A stretch of DNA of 34,624 nt from NCBI GenBank assembly GCA_035530055.1, contig DATKVN010000055.1:1-34624 (forward strand). The letters are read 5' to 3'. The notes beneath the pieces were generated by a model. The model made no database searches. It saw nothing but the letters and a program-made list of their open reading frames with translations, and was not told the DNA's origin. Below, piece by piece: positions 1 through 7,869 of the stretch. The DNA is from a bacterium. Its GTDB lineage: Bacteria; UBA6262; WVXT01. Each line of letters begins with the position of its first letter. The stretch's first letter is position 1. The translations under genes and the position numbers were made by a program.

Positions 1-81
1 TCGGCGTGCCAAAATTCCCCCCTTTTGTAGATCCTGGCCACCTTTTGCCTCAATAAGATGGCACATTTTTGGCACAATCAT
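1..81 (-). CDS. Possible start of an unidentified gene, cut by the window edge
   Basis: An ATG lies one base after the tldD stop codon and opens a frame of 27 codons that runs without a stop to the window edge. The tight spacing is what a following operon gene would show. No good ribosome-binding site precedes it and 27 residues match no family I recognise. The stretch also carries two nearby copies of GTGCCA, so it could instead be repeat sequence. I assign no function. Confidence 0.3.
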   Translation of the reverse strand, partial: MIVPKMCHLIEAKGGQDLQKGGILARR

Positions 82-82
82 T

Positions 83-1528
83 TCAGTGGGTACCACCGAT
101 GGTGAGCTTCTTTATGCGAATAGTAGGTTGACCGTCAGTGACGGGGACCCATTGTCTATCCTTGCCGCAGGTACCAATATTAAAGCCCAAGTCACTGCCG
201 ACCATTATAATCGAATTTAAAACCTCAGGACCGTTTCCAATTAGAGTTGCCCCTCTTAACATTTCTCCTACTTTACCATTAACTATCTCGTAGCCTTCTT
301 CTACTTCAAAGACGAAATCACCGTTGGCTGTATTCACCTGTCCCCCACCCATTTTCTTCACCAGAAACCCTTTGTTTACGGAACGAATGATTTCCTCTGG
401 CTGGGACTCGCCCGGGAGAATATAGGTATTACTCATCCTGGGAATAGGCTGGTGATGGTATGATTCTCTTCGTCCGTTTCCCGTAGATTTAGTTCCATCC
501 TTTTGGGCTGTAAAGCGGTCGTAGAGATAATTTCTTAGCATTCCCCTTTCCAACAAGATTGTCTTCTGAGCAGGGGTGCCTTCATCGTCAAAATGGAAAG
601 AACCCCTGTAGTTGGGAATAGTGGGATCGTCCACTACAGTAATAAGTTCAGAAGTAACCCTTTTGCCTAGCATCCCCATATAGGATGGAGATACTTTCTT
701 CTGTACTAAATCTGCTTCCAAAGAATGCCCGATCGCCTCATGAATCATAGTTCCTCCTGCAGTAGATGTCAAAACGACTGTCATTTCTCCAGAAGGAGCT
801 TTCTGGGCAAATAGCATCTTGACTGCTCTTTCTGCTGCCTCTCGGGCTATCTTCTTAACATCATATTTATCAAATAACTCAAATCCCACCAAACCTCCCA
901 GAGGCTCATACCCTGTCTGGATTATCTCTTCCTGTTGAGCTACAACGTTGACCAGATAGGTAGTATAAATTCTCTTCTCCTCAATCCGATTATCCTTAAC
1001 CACACCATATTTCGAGGAAAGAGATAAATTGGCAATAGTTATATCCATAGTAGTATCAGCATAGCTTATACTGACCTGCTTTATTTTATCTCGGTCAACT
1101 TCTCTGGCAATGCGATTGCCCAGCAAAACAAGTCGAATTTTTTCTTCAATGGGCACTTCACCGGGTGGTTTTTCAATCTTATGGATTATGTTGGTTCGAC
1201 TTCCTGTCGATGACTTAAGGTTAGGCTTAGAAGAAAAAGAGAAGTTCTTTTTTCTCATCTTTTCGGATTCCGGAAGATTACTTGCTATCTCTTTTGCTAA
1301 TTCTTTCAGTCCAACCTCGGTTACTTTATTTGTGGAAGCATATATATTACTTTCTCCTGAGATTACCCTTATTCCTGCTCCCACATCTTGTCCCGAGATG
1401 AGCCTCTCAATTCTATTATCTTCACAGCTCACTTGGTTAGTAAACCTTTTCTCTATATATATGTCGGCAAAATCTCCACCTTTACTTAAAGCAATTTTTA
1501 AAATTTCCATTAACTTTTCTTTATTCAT
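83..1528 (-). CDS. tldD: TldD-type metalloprotease
   Basis: This is a 481-residue peptidase of the TldD/PmbA (U62) family. The family forms cytosolic zinc proteases; in enterobacteria the TldD-TldE pair processes modified peptides and degrades unfolded peptides. The zinc-binding HExxxH motif is visible as HEAIGH at residues 263-268, preceded by a Gly-rich strand (TAGGTM), and the C-terminus keeps the conserved GTCGK segment. Length is normal for the family. The gene starts four bases after the histidine kinase stop, so the two are probably co-transcribed. No TldE/PmbA partner is in the window; it could lie beyond the left edge. Family assignment is firm, the substrate is unknown. Confidence 0.95.
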   Translation of the reverse strand: MNKEKLMEILKIALSKGGDFADIYIEKRFTNQVSCEDNRIERLISGQDVGAGIRVISGESNIYASTNKVTEVGLKELAKEIASNLPESEKMRKKNFSFSSKPNLKSSTGSRTNIIHKIEKPPGEVPIEEKIRLVLLGNRIAREVDRDKIKQVSISYADTTMDITIANLSLSSKYGVVKDNRIEEKRIYTTYLVNVVAQQEEIIQTGYEPLGGLVGFELFDKYDVKKIAREAAERAVKMLFAQKAPSGEMTVVLTSTAGGTMIHEAIGHSLEADLVQKKVSPSYMGMLGKRVTSELITVVDDPTIPNYRGSFHFDDEGTPAQKTILLERGMLRNYLYDRFTAQKDGTKSTGNGRRESYHHQPIPRMSNTYILPGESQPEEIIRSVNKGFLVKKMGGGQVNTANGDFVFEVEEGYEIVNGKVGEMLRGATLIGNGPEVLNSIIMVGSDLGFNIGTCGKDRQWVPVTDGQPTIRIKKLTIGGTH

Positions 1529-1531
1529 CTT

Positions 1532-3157
1532 TCAACCCTTATCCAATACCTTGGGTAGAGTAAAGAAGAACTTACTTCCCTTTCCCGGTCTACTCTCCAC
1601 CCCCACCTTGCCTCCATGGGCTTCCACAACCTGCTTCACTACTGCCAGGCCCAGCCCAGCACCCTCAACCTGACCGGTGAAGGTTTCTTCTATCTGGTAA
1701 AATTTAGAGAATATTTTCTCCCTTTCCTCTGAAGGAATTCCCGGACCATTATCCTTAATTTCCACGCGAATGAACTTTTTCCCTTTTAGTGGACGAGCGG
1801 AAATCTCCACTCTCTTTTCTTTCTTATCATTGAATTTTATTGCATTCTCTACCAGATTTTGGATAACTTCCTGAACCTTCGCTCTATCTACGAGAATCGG
1901 AGGAACTTTATCTATAGAATTTCCTGCCACAATTTTAACTCCCCTGCGGATTCTCAATGCAAGCTTTTTCAAACTCATTTCCACAATAGACTTAAGGCTT
2001 TCTTTCCCTCTGGCGAGTTCCAGTTCCTCACTTTTCAGTAGACTGAACCCGAGTAACTCATTTATCAATCGAGAAAGGCGGTTGCCTTGACTATCAATAA
2101 TTCGCACCGCATTCTTTCCCACCTTATCCAATTTGCTAAGTCTTTCTTTCTCTCTCAAAAGCGGCATGTATCCACTGATGCAGGTTAAAGGCGTCTTCAG
2201 CTTATGGGAGATAGAAGAGATAAAGCTCGCTTTAAGGTATTCCTCTTTCCTCTCAGAGGTAACGTCACGAATAATCATCACATAACCAACTACTCTGTTC
2301 TCCTCGTCTACGATTCTCGTGGCAATCCCCGAGAGAACGAAGGTCTTCGGTTTACTTCTCGCCAAATCGAAAGTAGTCACTCTATCTTCTTTGGTCAAGA
2401 ATTCCGTAAGGGAACTTCCGGGGGCCGCCACTTTTTTCGGTTCCCATCTGGAAAAAACCTTAAACTGTCTGACTATTCGGGAAATATTTTTGCCCAGATA
2501 ATCTTTACTTCCTATGTCCAGAAAATTCTTCGCAGAACTATTGAGCATAACCAGATTCAGTTTTGCATCAATAACAACAGCTCCATCACCCATCCCGCTG
2601 AAAACTACCTCTATCTTTTCCTTTTCCCTCTTGAGATTCTGGAAAAGGCGGGCGTTCTCAATGGCGATAGCTGCCTGAGAGGCGAACGCCTCAAATATCT
2701 TCCTATCTTCATCTACAAAATAACCACGACCGACTTCGTTAATCGCCTCCATTACTCCAATAATTCTCTCTTTTATCCTCAAAGGCACACAGAGTAGAGA
2801 CTTCGTTCTAAATTTCGTAACTTCATCTGCCTTAACAAAGAACCTGGGATCCTTCCTGGCATCCGTAATCATCAGAGGCTTCCCTTCTTTCGCCACCCAT
2901 CCTCCAATTCCCTCACCGAGTTTCAACCGTATCTGCCTTAGCTTTTCCCCTTTCCCTCCTACAGTAACGTCAAAGAAAAGCTCCTTTTTTGCTTCGTCCA
3001 GAAGCATCAACGAACTCGCCTCAGCATTGACTACCCTCTTTGCCTGCCCCATAATTACTTTAAGCAATCTATCCAAATCGAGTGTAGATGTAAGAACCTT
3101 ATTCGCATCTAAAAGCAACTCAAGCTTTTCACTTTTAGTTTTTATACCTTTTTGCAT
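1532..3157 (-). CDS. Cytosolic GAF-PAS sensor histidine kinase
   Basis: About 541 residues. Order of domains: short coiled N-terminus, GAF domain (roughly residues 20-165), a PAS-like domain (about 180-300), then a HisKA dimerisation domain with H-box SISHKLKTPL and a HATPase domain with N-box (QNLVENAIKF), G1 (DNGPGIP), F-box (FYQIEE) and G2 (GAGLGLAV). All catalytic boxes look intact. No transmembrane segment is evident, so it should sense a cytosolic ligand or redox signal. I place the start at the ATG at 3157 because a GGAG lies nine bases upstream; a TTG 15 bases earlier is also in frame. No response regulator is adjacent, so its partner is elsewhere. It is followed directly by tldD. Confidence 0.9.
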   Translation of the reverse strand: MQKGIKTKSEKLELLLDANKVLTSTLDLDRLLKVIMGQAKRVVNAEASSLMLLDEAKKELFFDVTVGGKGEKLRQIRLKLGEGIGGWVAKEGKPLMITDARKDPRFFVKADEVTKFRTKSLLCVPLRIKERIIGVMEAINEVGRGYFVDEDRKIFEAFASQAAIAIENARLFQNLKREKEKIEVVFSGMGDGAVVIDAKLNLVMLNSSAKNFLDIGSKDYLGKNISRIVRQFKVFSRWEPKKVAAPGSSLTEFLTKEDRVTTFDLARSKPKTFVLSGIATRIVDEENRVVGYVMIIRDVTSERKEEYLKASFISSISHKLKTPLTCISGYMPLLREKERLSKLDKVGKNAVRIIDSQGNRLSRLINELLGFSLLKSEELELARGKESLKSIVEMSLKKLALRIRRGVKIVAGNSIDKVPPILVDRAKVQEVIQNLVENAIKFNDKKEKRVEISARPLKGKKFIRVEIKDNGPGIPSEEREKIFSKFYQIEETFTGQVEGAGLGLAVVKQVVEAHGGKVGVESRPGKGSKFFFTLPKVLDKG

Positions 3158-3190
3158 AGAGCCATTCTCCAAACCTACCAGGAGTAGAAT

Positions 3191-3280
3191 GGTAGCCGTA
3201 GGCTTCAGTCTGCGTTCAGGAAAATGGTAGTCGCAGGCTTCAGCCTGCGTATAAAACGCAAACTAAAGTTTGCGGCTACC
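3191..3280. repeat. Family A nested palindrome: one full copy and one half copy
   Basis: The full copy (3226-3280, 55 bp) has an outer stem GGTAGT/GCTACC enclosing two hairpins, CGCAGGC-TTCA-GCCTGCG and CGCAAAC-TAAA-GTTTGCG, joined by an A/T-rich linker. A half copy (3191-3214) contains only the left outer arm and the first hairpin, with substitutions. They fill the gap between polA and the histidine kinase. A second full copy is at 16564-16629. Confidence 0.85.
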
Positions 3281-3284
3281 AAAA

Positions 3285-5954
3285 CTATTCCTTCAGGTCC
3301 CGCCAGTTCTTTCCCTTCTTTATATCCACCACCACAGGAACATCTAAAGAAACCGCTATTTCCATCTCTTCCTTTGCCAATCGACTCAATTCATCCACTT
3401 CCCCTTCAGGCACCTCGAAAAGCAACTCATCGTGTATCTGTAAACTCATCTTCGCCTTCAAGCCTTTAGCCTTTAGCTTCTGTGTTATTCGGATCATTGC
3501 CACTTTTATGATATCTGCAGAAGTTCCCTGAATGGGCGTATTTATGGCAGTCCGTTCAGCAAAACCACGAACATTACCATTTTTACTATTTATCTCCGGT
3601 AAGTACCTTCTGCGATTTAGAAGTGTAATTACGAATTCATCTTTTCTTGCCTGAATAATTGTTTTTTTAATATAATCTTTTACTCCTTTATATTTTTTAA
3701 AATAACTATCAATGTATCTTTTAGCTTCAGTTTGAGAAATCTCCAGGTCCTTAGAGAGCCCGTATGGACTCATTCCATAAGAGAGACCAAAATTGACCGT
3801 CTTAGCAATGCGCCGTAATTCAGGAGTTACTTCTTTCTGGGGAACTCCAAAAATCTCTGATGCTGTCCGACGATGGATATCCTCGTTATGCAAGAAAGCA
3901 TCCCTGAGACTCTCATCTCCCGAGATGTGAGCAAGAACCCTAAGGTCAATCTGAGAGTAGTCAGCAGAAACGAAAACACAACCTTTATCAGGAATGAAAG
4001 CGCACCTTATCTTTCTACCCTCTTCTGTGCGAATAGGTATATTCTGGAGATTCGGTTCCGACGAAGAAAGCCTGCCAGTAGCTGTAACCGTTTGGTTAAA
4101 GGAAGTATGCAGACGACCCGTTTGAGGATTAACCATTCCTGGAAAGGCATCTATATAAGTAGATTTCAACTTCCATAGTTCTCTGTATTCTATGATAAGG
4201 GAAGGTAGTTTATGTTTTTCTGCTAACTGCAGAAGAACTTCCTCGGAAGTGGATGGTCCTGTTTTCGTTCTACGCACTACTGGCAATTTCAATTTCTCAA
4301 AAAGAATAAAAGAGAGTTGTTTCGGCGAGTTTATATTAAACTCCTGACCAGCAGATTTATAGATTTCTTTTTGCACGTCTTTTAATCTTACAGAAAAATC
4401 CTGGGAAAGTTGAGCCAGATAATCCATGTCAATAATGACCCCGTTCATCTCCATTTCCGCCAAAACCTCTAAAAGAGGCATCTCTACTTCATAGAAGAGC
4501 TTATCCAACTCTTTATCTTTCAGTTCTCTTTCCATAATATGAGCAACCCCGAGGACAATATCAGCATCAGCACAGGCATAATGAATAACTCTTTCCACTT
4601 CCACCATGTCCATGGTGATTGCCTTTTTCCCTTTGCCAATCAATTCACTGATGGGCGTCATTTTATAGTTTAAGTATTCAAGGGCAATATCGCCCAGATT
4701 ATGATTCATCTTCGAAGGATTCAGAACATAGGAAGCAATCATAGAATCGAAATAGACTCCTTGAAGGTCTATTCCTTCACGCTTCAACACAATCAGGTCA
4801 TATTTTATATTCTGCCCATACTTTTTAATCTTACTATTCTCCAGAATAGGTTTTAACCTTTCCAGAACATACTTTTTCTCTAACTGTTTCGGTACACCTA
4901 AGTAACTATGTGCTACAGGTATATAGAAAGCAATATAAGGTTCTAATGCAAAAGAGATGCCCACAATTGCGGCACGCATCGGGTCAGTACCTGTGGTCTC
5001 CAAATCCAAGGAGACCAGTGGCGCCTTCCCCAGCTCCTCGAGCAATGCCTCGAATTCCTTCTGGTTAAAGATACCTTTATAGTTTACCTTGTGTTTCTCT
5101 TCTTGAGGAACTAATTCCACAATCAGACGCTTAAACTCCAGCTCCTGAAGAATCTTCAGCAACTCTTCCCGATTAGACTCGCCAACTTGACACTCTCGAA
5201 TGTCAACCTCTACGGGTATATCCTTTACCAGAGTTACCAGTCGCCTGGAGAGAAAAGCTTTTTCCTTACCCTTTTCCAATTTCTCCTTTAATTTACCTTT
5301 CACTTTAGAAAGATTCTGGTACAAATTTTCCAAACTGCCAAATTCCCGAATCAATTCCGTACCTGTCTTGGGACCAACCCCCAAGACGCCAGGAACATTA
5401 TCGGAAGCATCTCCCATTAATCCCATAAGTTCAGTAATCTGTCCAGGAGAGACTCCCATCTTTTCTTTGACTATCTTTTCTGTATAAAGGATGTTTTTAG
5501 TCTCGTTTAAAACTTTTACAGAATCATCTACCAATTGCAAAGCATCCTTATCACCAGTAACAATAACTGTTTCTATGCCTTCTTTCGACGCTTTACTGCT
5601 CAATGTGCCGATAAGGTCATCGGCTTCATAGCCTTGCTTTTCAAAAACGGAAATATTTAAGGCCTTAACTATCTTATGGACAAGAGGAATCTGCTCTTTC
5701 AACTCATCGGGAGTCTCTTTTCTTGTAGCTTTATATTCGGCAAACTCCTTATGACGAAAAGTAGGTGCTGGAAAGTCAAAACAGACAGCTATATAATCTG
5801 GCTTTTCCTGGCGGAGAATCTTCAGAACCATCCGCGTGAAACCGTAGACCGCATTTACCATTCGTCCTGAAGAGTTAGTTAAAGGCGGGAGGGCATGGAA
5901 GGCTCGGTGGATGTAGGCATTACCGTCTATAAGGTAAAGCTTTTTTTTTGCCAT
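3285..5954 (-). CDS. polA: DNA polymerase I, with 5'-3' and 3'-5' exonuclease domains
   Basis: This 889-residue family A polymerase removes RNA primers and fills gaps. The N-terminal 290 residues are the 5'-3' exonuclease (LIDGNAYIHR start, EADDLIG, TGDKDALQLV). The proofreading domain appears active: DLE at 317-319 and the YACAD motif ending at D463 are present. Polymerase motif A is DYSQIDLR (D665 to about R672), motif B includes K718 in RRIAKTVNFGLSYG, and motif C has D842 in QIHDELLFEV. Motif A carries Asp670 where the family nearly always has Glu (E710 in E. coli, the ribonucleotide steric-gate residue). No clear ribosome-binding site precedes the ATG. It follows panD with a hairpin between the two. 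Confidence 0.97.
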   Translation of the reverse strand: MAKKKLYLIDGNAYIHRAFHALPPLTNSSGRMVNAVYGFTRMVLKILRQEKPDYIAVCFDFPAPTFRHKEFAEYKATRKETPDELKEQIPLVHKIVKALNISVFEKQGYEADDLIGTLSSKASKEGIETVIVTGDKDALQLVDDSVKVLNETKNILYTEKIVKEKMGVSPGQITELMGLMGDASDNVPGVLGVGPKTGTELIREFGSLENLYQNLSKVKGKLKEKLEKGKEKAFLSRRLVTLVKDIPVEVDIRECQVGESNREELLKILQELEFKRLIVELVPQEEKHKVNYKGIFNQKEFEALLEELGKAPLVSLDLETTGTDPMRAAIVGISFALEPYIAFYIPVAHSYLGVPKQLEKKYVLERLKPILENSKIKKYGQNIKYDLIVLKREGIDLQGVYFDSMIASYVLNPSKMNHNLGDIALEYLNYKMTPISELIGKGKKAITMDMVEVERVIHYACADADIVLGVAHIMERELKDKELDKLFYEVEMPLLEVLAEMEMNGVIIDMDYLAQLSQDFSVRLKDVQKEIYKSAGQEFNINSPKQLSFILFEKLKLPVVRRTKTGPSTSEEVLLQLAEKHKLPSLIIEYRELWKLKSTYIDAFPGMVNPQTGRLHTSFNQTVTATGRLSSSEPNLQNIPIRTEEGRKIRCAFIPDKGCVFVSADYSQIDLRVLAHISGDESLRDAFLHNEDIHRRTASEIFGVPQKEVTPELRRIAKTVNFGLSYGMSPYGLSKDLEISQTEAKRYIDSYFKKYKGVKDYIKKTIIQARKDEFVITLLNRRRYLPEINSKNGNVRGFAERTAINTPIQGTSADIIKVAMIRITQKLKAKGLKAKMSLQIHDELLFEVPEGEVDELSRLAKEEMEIAVSLDVPVVVDIKKGKNWRDLKE

Positions 5955-5973
5955 ACTTTTTTAAAAAAGACAG

Positions 5974-5998
5974 AAAAAAAGTGCCTGTCACTTTTTTT
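5974..5998 (-). terminator. Hairpin with T tract overlapping the panD stop
   Basis: On the minus strand AAAAAAAGTG and CACTTTTTTT flank a five-base loop, ending in seven T residues, which is the form of an intrinsic terminator. It overlaps the last codons of panD and lies just upstream of polA. The core GTGACAGGCAC is a dispersed repeat also found at 6988-7025, so it may be a repeat that acts as a terminator. Confidence 0.55.
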
Positions 5999-6344
5999 CT
6001 ATTATTTTGTTTTTTTCATCTAAGAGGACTATCTTGGGTTTGTAAACTTTTGCTTTCTCTTCCTCGACAAACTCGTAAGAAATAATAATTAGTCTGTCTC
6101 CTACTTCTCCCAGTCTTGCTGCTCCTCCTTGAAGCCCTATGACTCCTGAATTATTGCCAGCAGGAATGGCGTAGGTTTCAAACCTGGCTCCTGTATTCAA
6201 GTTGACTATGAGCACTATCTCGTAAGGAAGAATATCTGCCTCAGCCATTATGTTTTTACCAATAGCGATACTTCCTTCGTACTCTAAGTTCGTCTCAGTG
6301 ACGGTTGCCTTCTGAATCTTCGATTTACACATCATTCGCAACAT
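5988..6344 (-). CDS. panD: Aspartate 1-decarboxylase (pyruvoyl enzyme)
   Basis: This 118-residue proenzyme converts L-aspartate to beta-alanine for pantothenate and CoA synthesis. It self-cleaves between Gly24 and Ser25, seen here in YEGSIAI, with Ser25 becoming the pyruvoyl group; the position matches the family exactly. The conserved NSGVIGLQGGAARLG segment follows. The N-terminus has a few extra basic residues. An AAGGAG lies six bases before the ATG and the gene begins 13 bases after the fumarase beta stop, so it is probably co-transcribed with the fumarase and malic enzyme genes. Other pantothenate genes (panB, panC) are not in the window. The last codons run into a dispersed repeat, giving a Lys-rich tail. 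Confidence 0.95.
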   Translation of the reverse strand: MLRMMCKSKIQKATVTETNLEYEGSIAIGKNIMAEADILPYEIVLIVNLNTGARFETYAIPAGNNSGVIGLQGGAARLGEVGDRLIIISYEFVEEEKAKVYKPKIVLLDEKNKIIEKK

Positions 6345-6357
6345 TTTATTCTCCTTA

Positions 6358-6936
6358 TTAAGTAACTTTTCGATACTTCTTTATGCCTTCATCAAAAAGG
6401 TCATTGCCATAGACATCGTTAGCCACAATTAATGGAAAATCTTCCACTTCCAGACGATAGATGGCTTCAGGACCCAAGTCCTCATAAGCCACTGTCTCTA
6501 TTCTTTTGATTCTCTTGGAAATTAATACTGCAGCCCCACCTACAGCAACGAAATAGACAGCCTTATACTTCTTCATTGCTTCGATTGTATCCTTACCACG
6601 CCTTCCCTTTCCAATTGTTCCCTTTAATCCCTTCTCTAATAGAATGGGAGTGTAGGTGTCCATTCGGCCACTGGTGGTTGGCCCAGCGGGGCCGATTACC
6701 ATTCCTGGTCTGGACGGAGCAGGACCAACATAATAGATTACTTGCCCCTCCAGAGGGAAGGGTAGATTAGGCTGGCGATTTTCTTTTCCGGCTTTCTCTA
6801 ATTCATCAACTAAGCGCTTATGAGCCTGGTCTCTGGCAGTATAAACTATTCCGTTTAATAGAACCTTATTTCCTATCTTCAGTTTACTTATCGTTTCTTC
6901 ATCCAGTGGTGTTTCAATTTTAATAGAACTGACCAT
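6358..6936 (-). CDS. Fumarate hydratase beta subunit (class I, Fe-S)
   Basis: This 192-residue protein is the C-terminal-type subunit of two-subunit class I fumarase, which interconverts fumarate and malate with a 4Fe-4S cluster. It shows the conserved YYVGPAPSRPG, GPAGPTTSGRMD and IGKGRRG segments that form part of the substrate site; length is normal. It follows the alpha subunit, but 89 bp containing two copies of a short repeat separate them. GAGAGG lies four bases before the ATG. L(+)-tartrate dehydratase has the same architecture; the malic enzyme next door favours fumarase. Confidence 0.92.
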   Translation of the reverse strand: MVSSIKIETPLDEETISKLKIGNKVLLNGIVYTARDQAHKRLVDELEKAGKENRQPNLPFPLEGQVIYYVGPAPSRPGMVIGPAGPTTSGRMDTYTPILLEKGLKGTIGKGRRGKDTIEAMKKYKAVYFVAVGGAAVLISKRIKRIETVAYEDLGPEAIYRLEVEDFPLIVANDVYGNDLFDEGIKKYRKVT

Positions 6937-6987
6937 AAAGCCTCTCTATAAAATTATTATGACATGCCGAGCAGGGCAGCACCAAAT

Positions 6988-7025
6988 AAAAAAGTGCCTG
7001 TCACCTTTTTGCATGTCACTTTTTT
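6988..7025. repeat. Two adjoining copies of the GTGACAGGCAC-type repeat
   Basis: Two tandem degenerate copies, an A-tract then GTGCCTGTCACC then T-tract, followed by GCATGTCAC with T-tract, sit between the fumarase genes. The same core occurs at 5974-5998, and related A-tract/T-tract hairpins are at 16497-16517. Each can form a hairpin with a T run on the minus strand. Confidence 0.7.
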
Positions 7026-7868
7026 CTATAAGATTATTGTAGCGTGCCGGACAGCGTGGCACTGCAGATTTATGGCTAAAGGTAGACTGGCTATATGGCA
7101 GGGATAAGTCTCAATGTGAACAGCTAAAGCAGTAGAAGAGCCACCCAGCCCTTGAGGACCCAGTCCCAGATTGTTTATTTCTTTAAGAAGCTCTTCTTCC
7201 ATTTCAGCATAGAAAGGTTCAGGATTCTTTGAACCTATTGGACGCAACAGCGCTTTCTTGGCCAGCTTTGCCACCCCTTCAAAAGTGCCACCAATTCCCA
7301 CTCCTACTACAAGCGGGGGACAAGCATTCGCTCCTCTCTCCTTTACCCAATCCAACACAAATTTCTTCACCCCTTGCACTCCTTCGGTGGGAGAAAGCAT
7401 CTTTACTGTGGACATATTTTCGCTACCAGCTCCTTTGGGCATAACTGAAATCTTAAGTTTATTTCCAGGAACAATATCTATATGCACCCAAGCAGGAGTA
7501 TTATCACCTGTATTCTTACGCCGCAGTGGATCTTTAACTACTGACTTCCTCAAGTATCCCTTCCTATAACCGTTGCCTACTCCCTTGTTAATTGCTTTGT
7601 AAAAATCTCCTCCAGTAACTCTAATCTCTTGACCCATTTCCACAAAAATTGTGGTAAAACCTGTATCCTGGCACAGGGGAAGTTTCTCTTCTTCAGCCAT
7701 GCGGTCGTTCTCCAGAATCTCTTCCAGCACTTCTTTCCCCACAAGAGATTCCTCGTTTTTTAACTTCTCCCTGAGAGCTTTCCAGACATCCTCGCTCAAA
7801 GTACAATTTGAGGAGATGCAGAGATTCTCTACTGCCTGGGTAACCTCTTCTGAAGTAATCTCTCTCAT
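7026..7868 (-). CDS. Fumarate hydratase alpha subunit (class I, Fe-S)
   Basis: This 280-residue protein is the cluster-binding subunit of two-subunit fumarase. The three expected cluster-ligand cysteines are visible: C66 in LPLCQDTG, C183 in NACPPLVVGVGIGG and C270 in INLQCHAVRHA. The MPKGAGSEN segment is conserved. The start ATG lies one base after the malic enzyme stop, indicating tight coupling. The product malate is the substrate of the preceding malic enzyme, so fumarate to malate to pyruvate is encoded as a unit. Length and C-terminus are typical despite the adjoining repeat. Confidence 0.95.
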   Translation of the reverse strand: MREITSEEVTQAVENLCISSNCTLSEDVWKALREKLKNEESLVGKEVLEEILENDRMAEEEKLPLCQDTGFTTIFVEMGQEIRVTGGDFYKAINKGVGNGYRKGYLRKSVVKDPLRRKNTGDNTPAWVHIDIVPGNKLKISVMPKGAGSENMSTVKMLSPTEGVQGVKKFVLDWVKERGANACPPLVVGVGIGGTFEGVAKLAKKALLRPIGSKNPEPFYAEMEEELLKEINNLGLGPQGLGGSSTALAVHIETYPCHIASLPLAINLQCHAVRHATIIL

Positions 7869-7869
7869 C

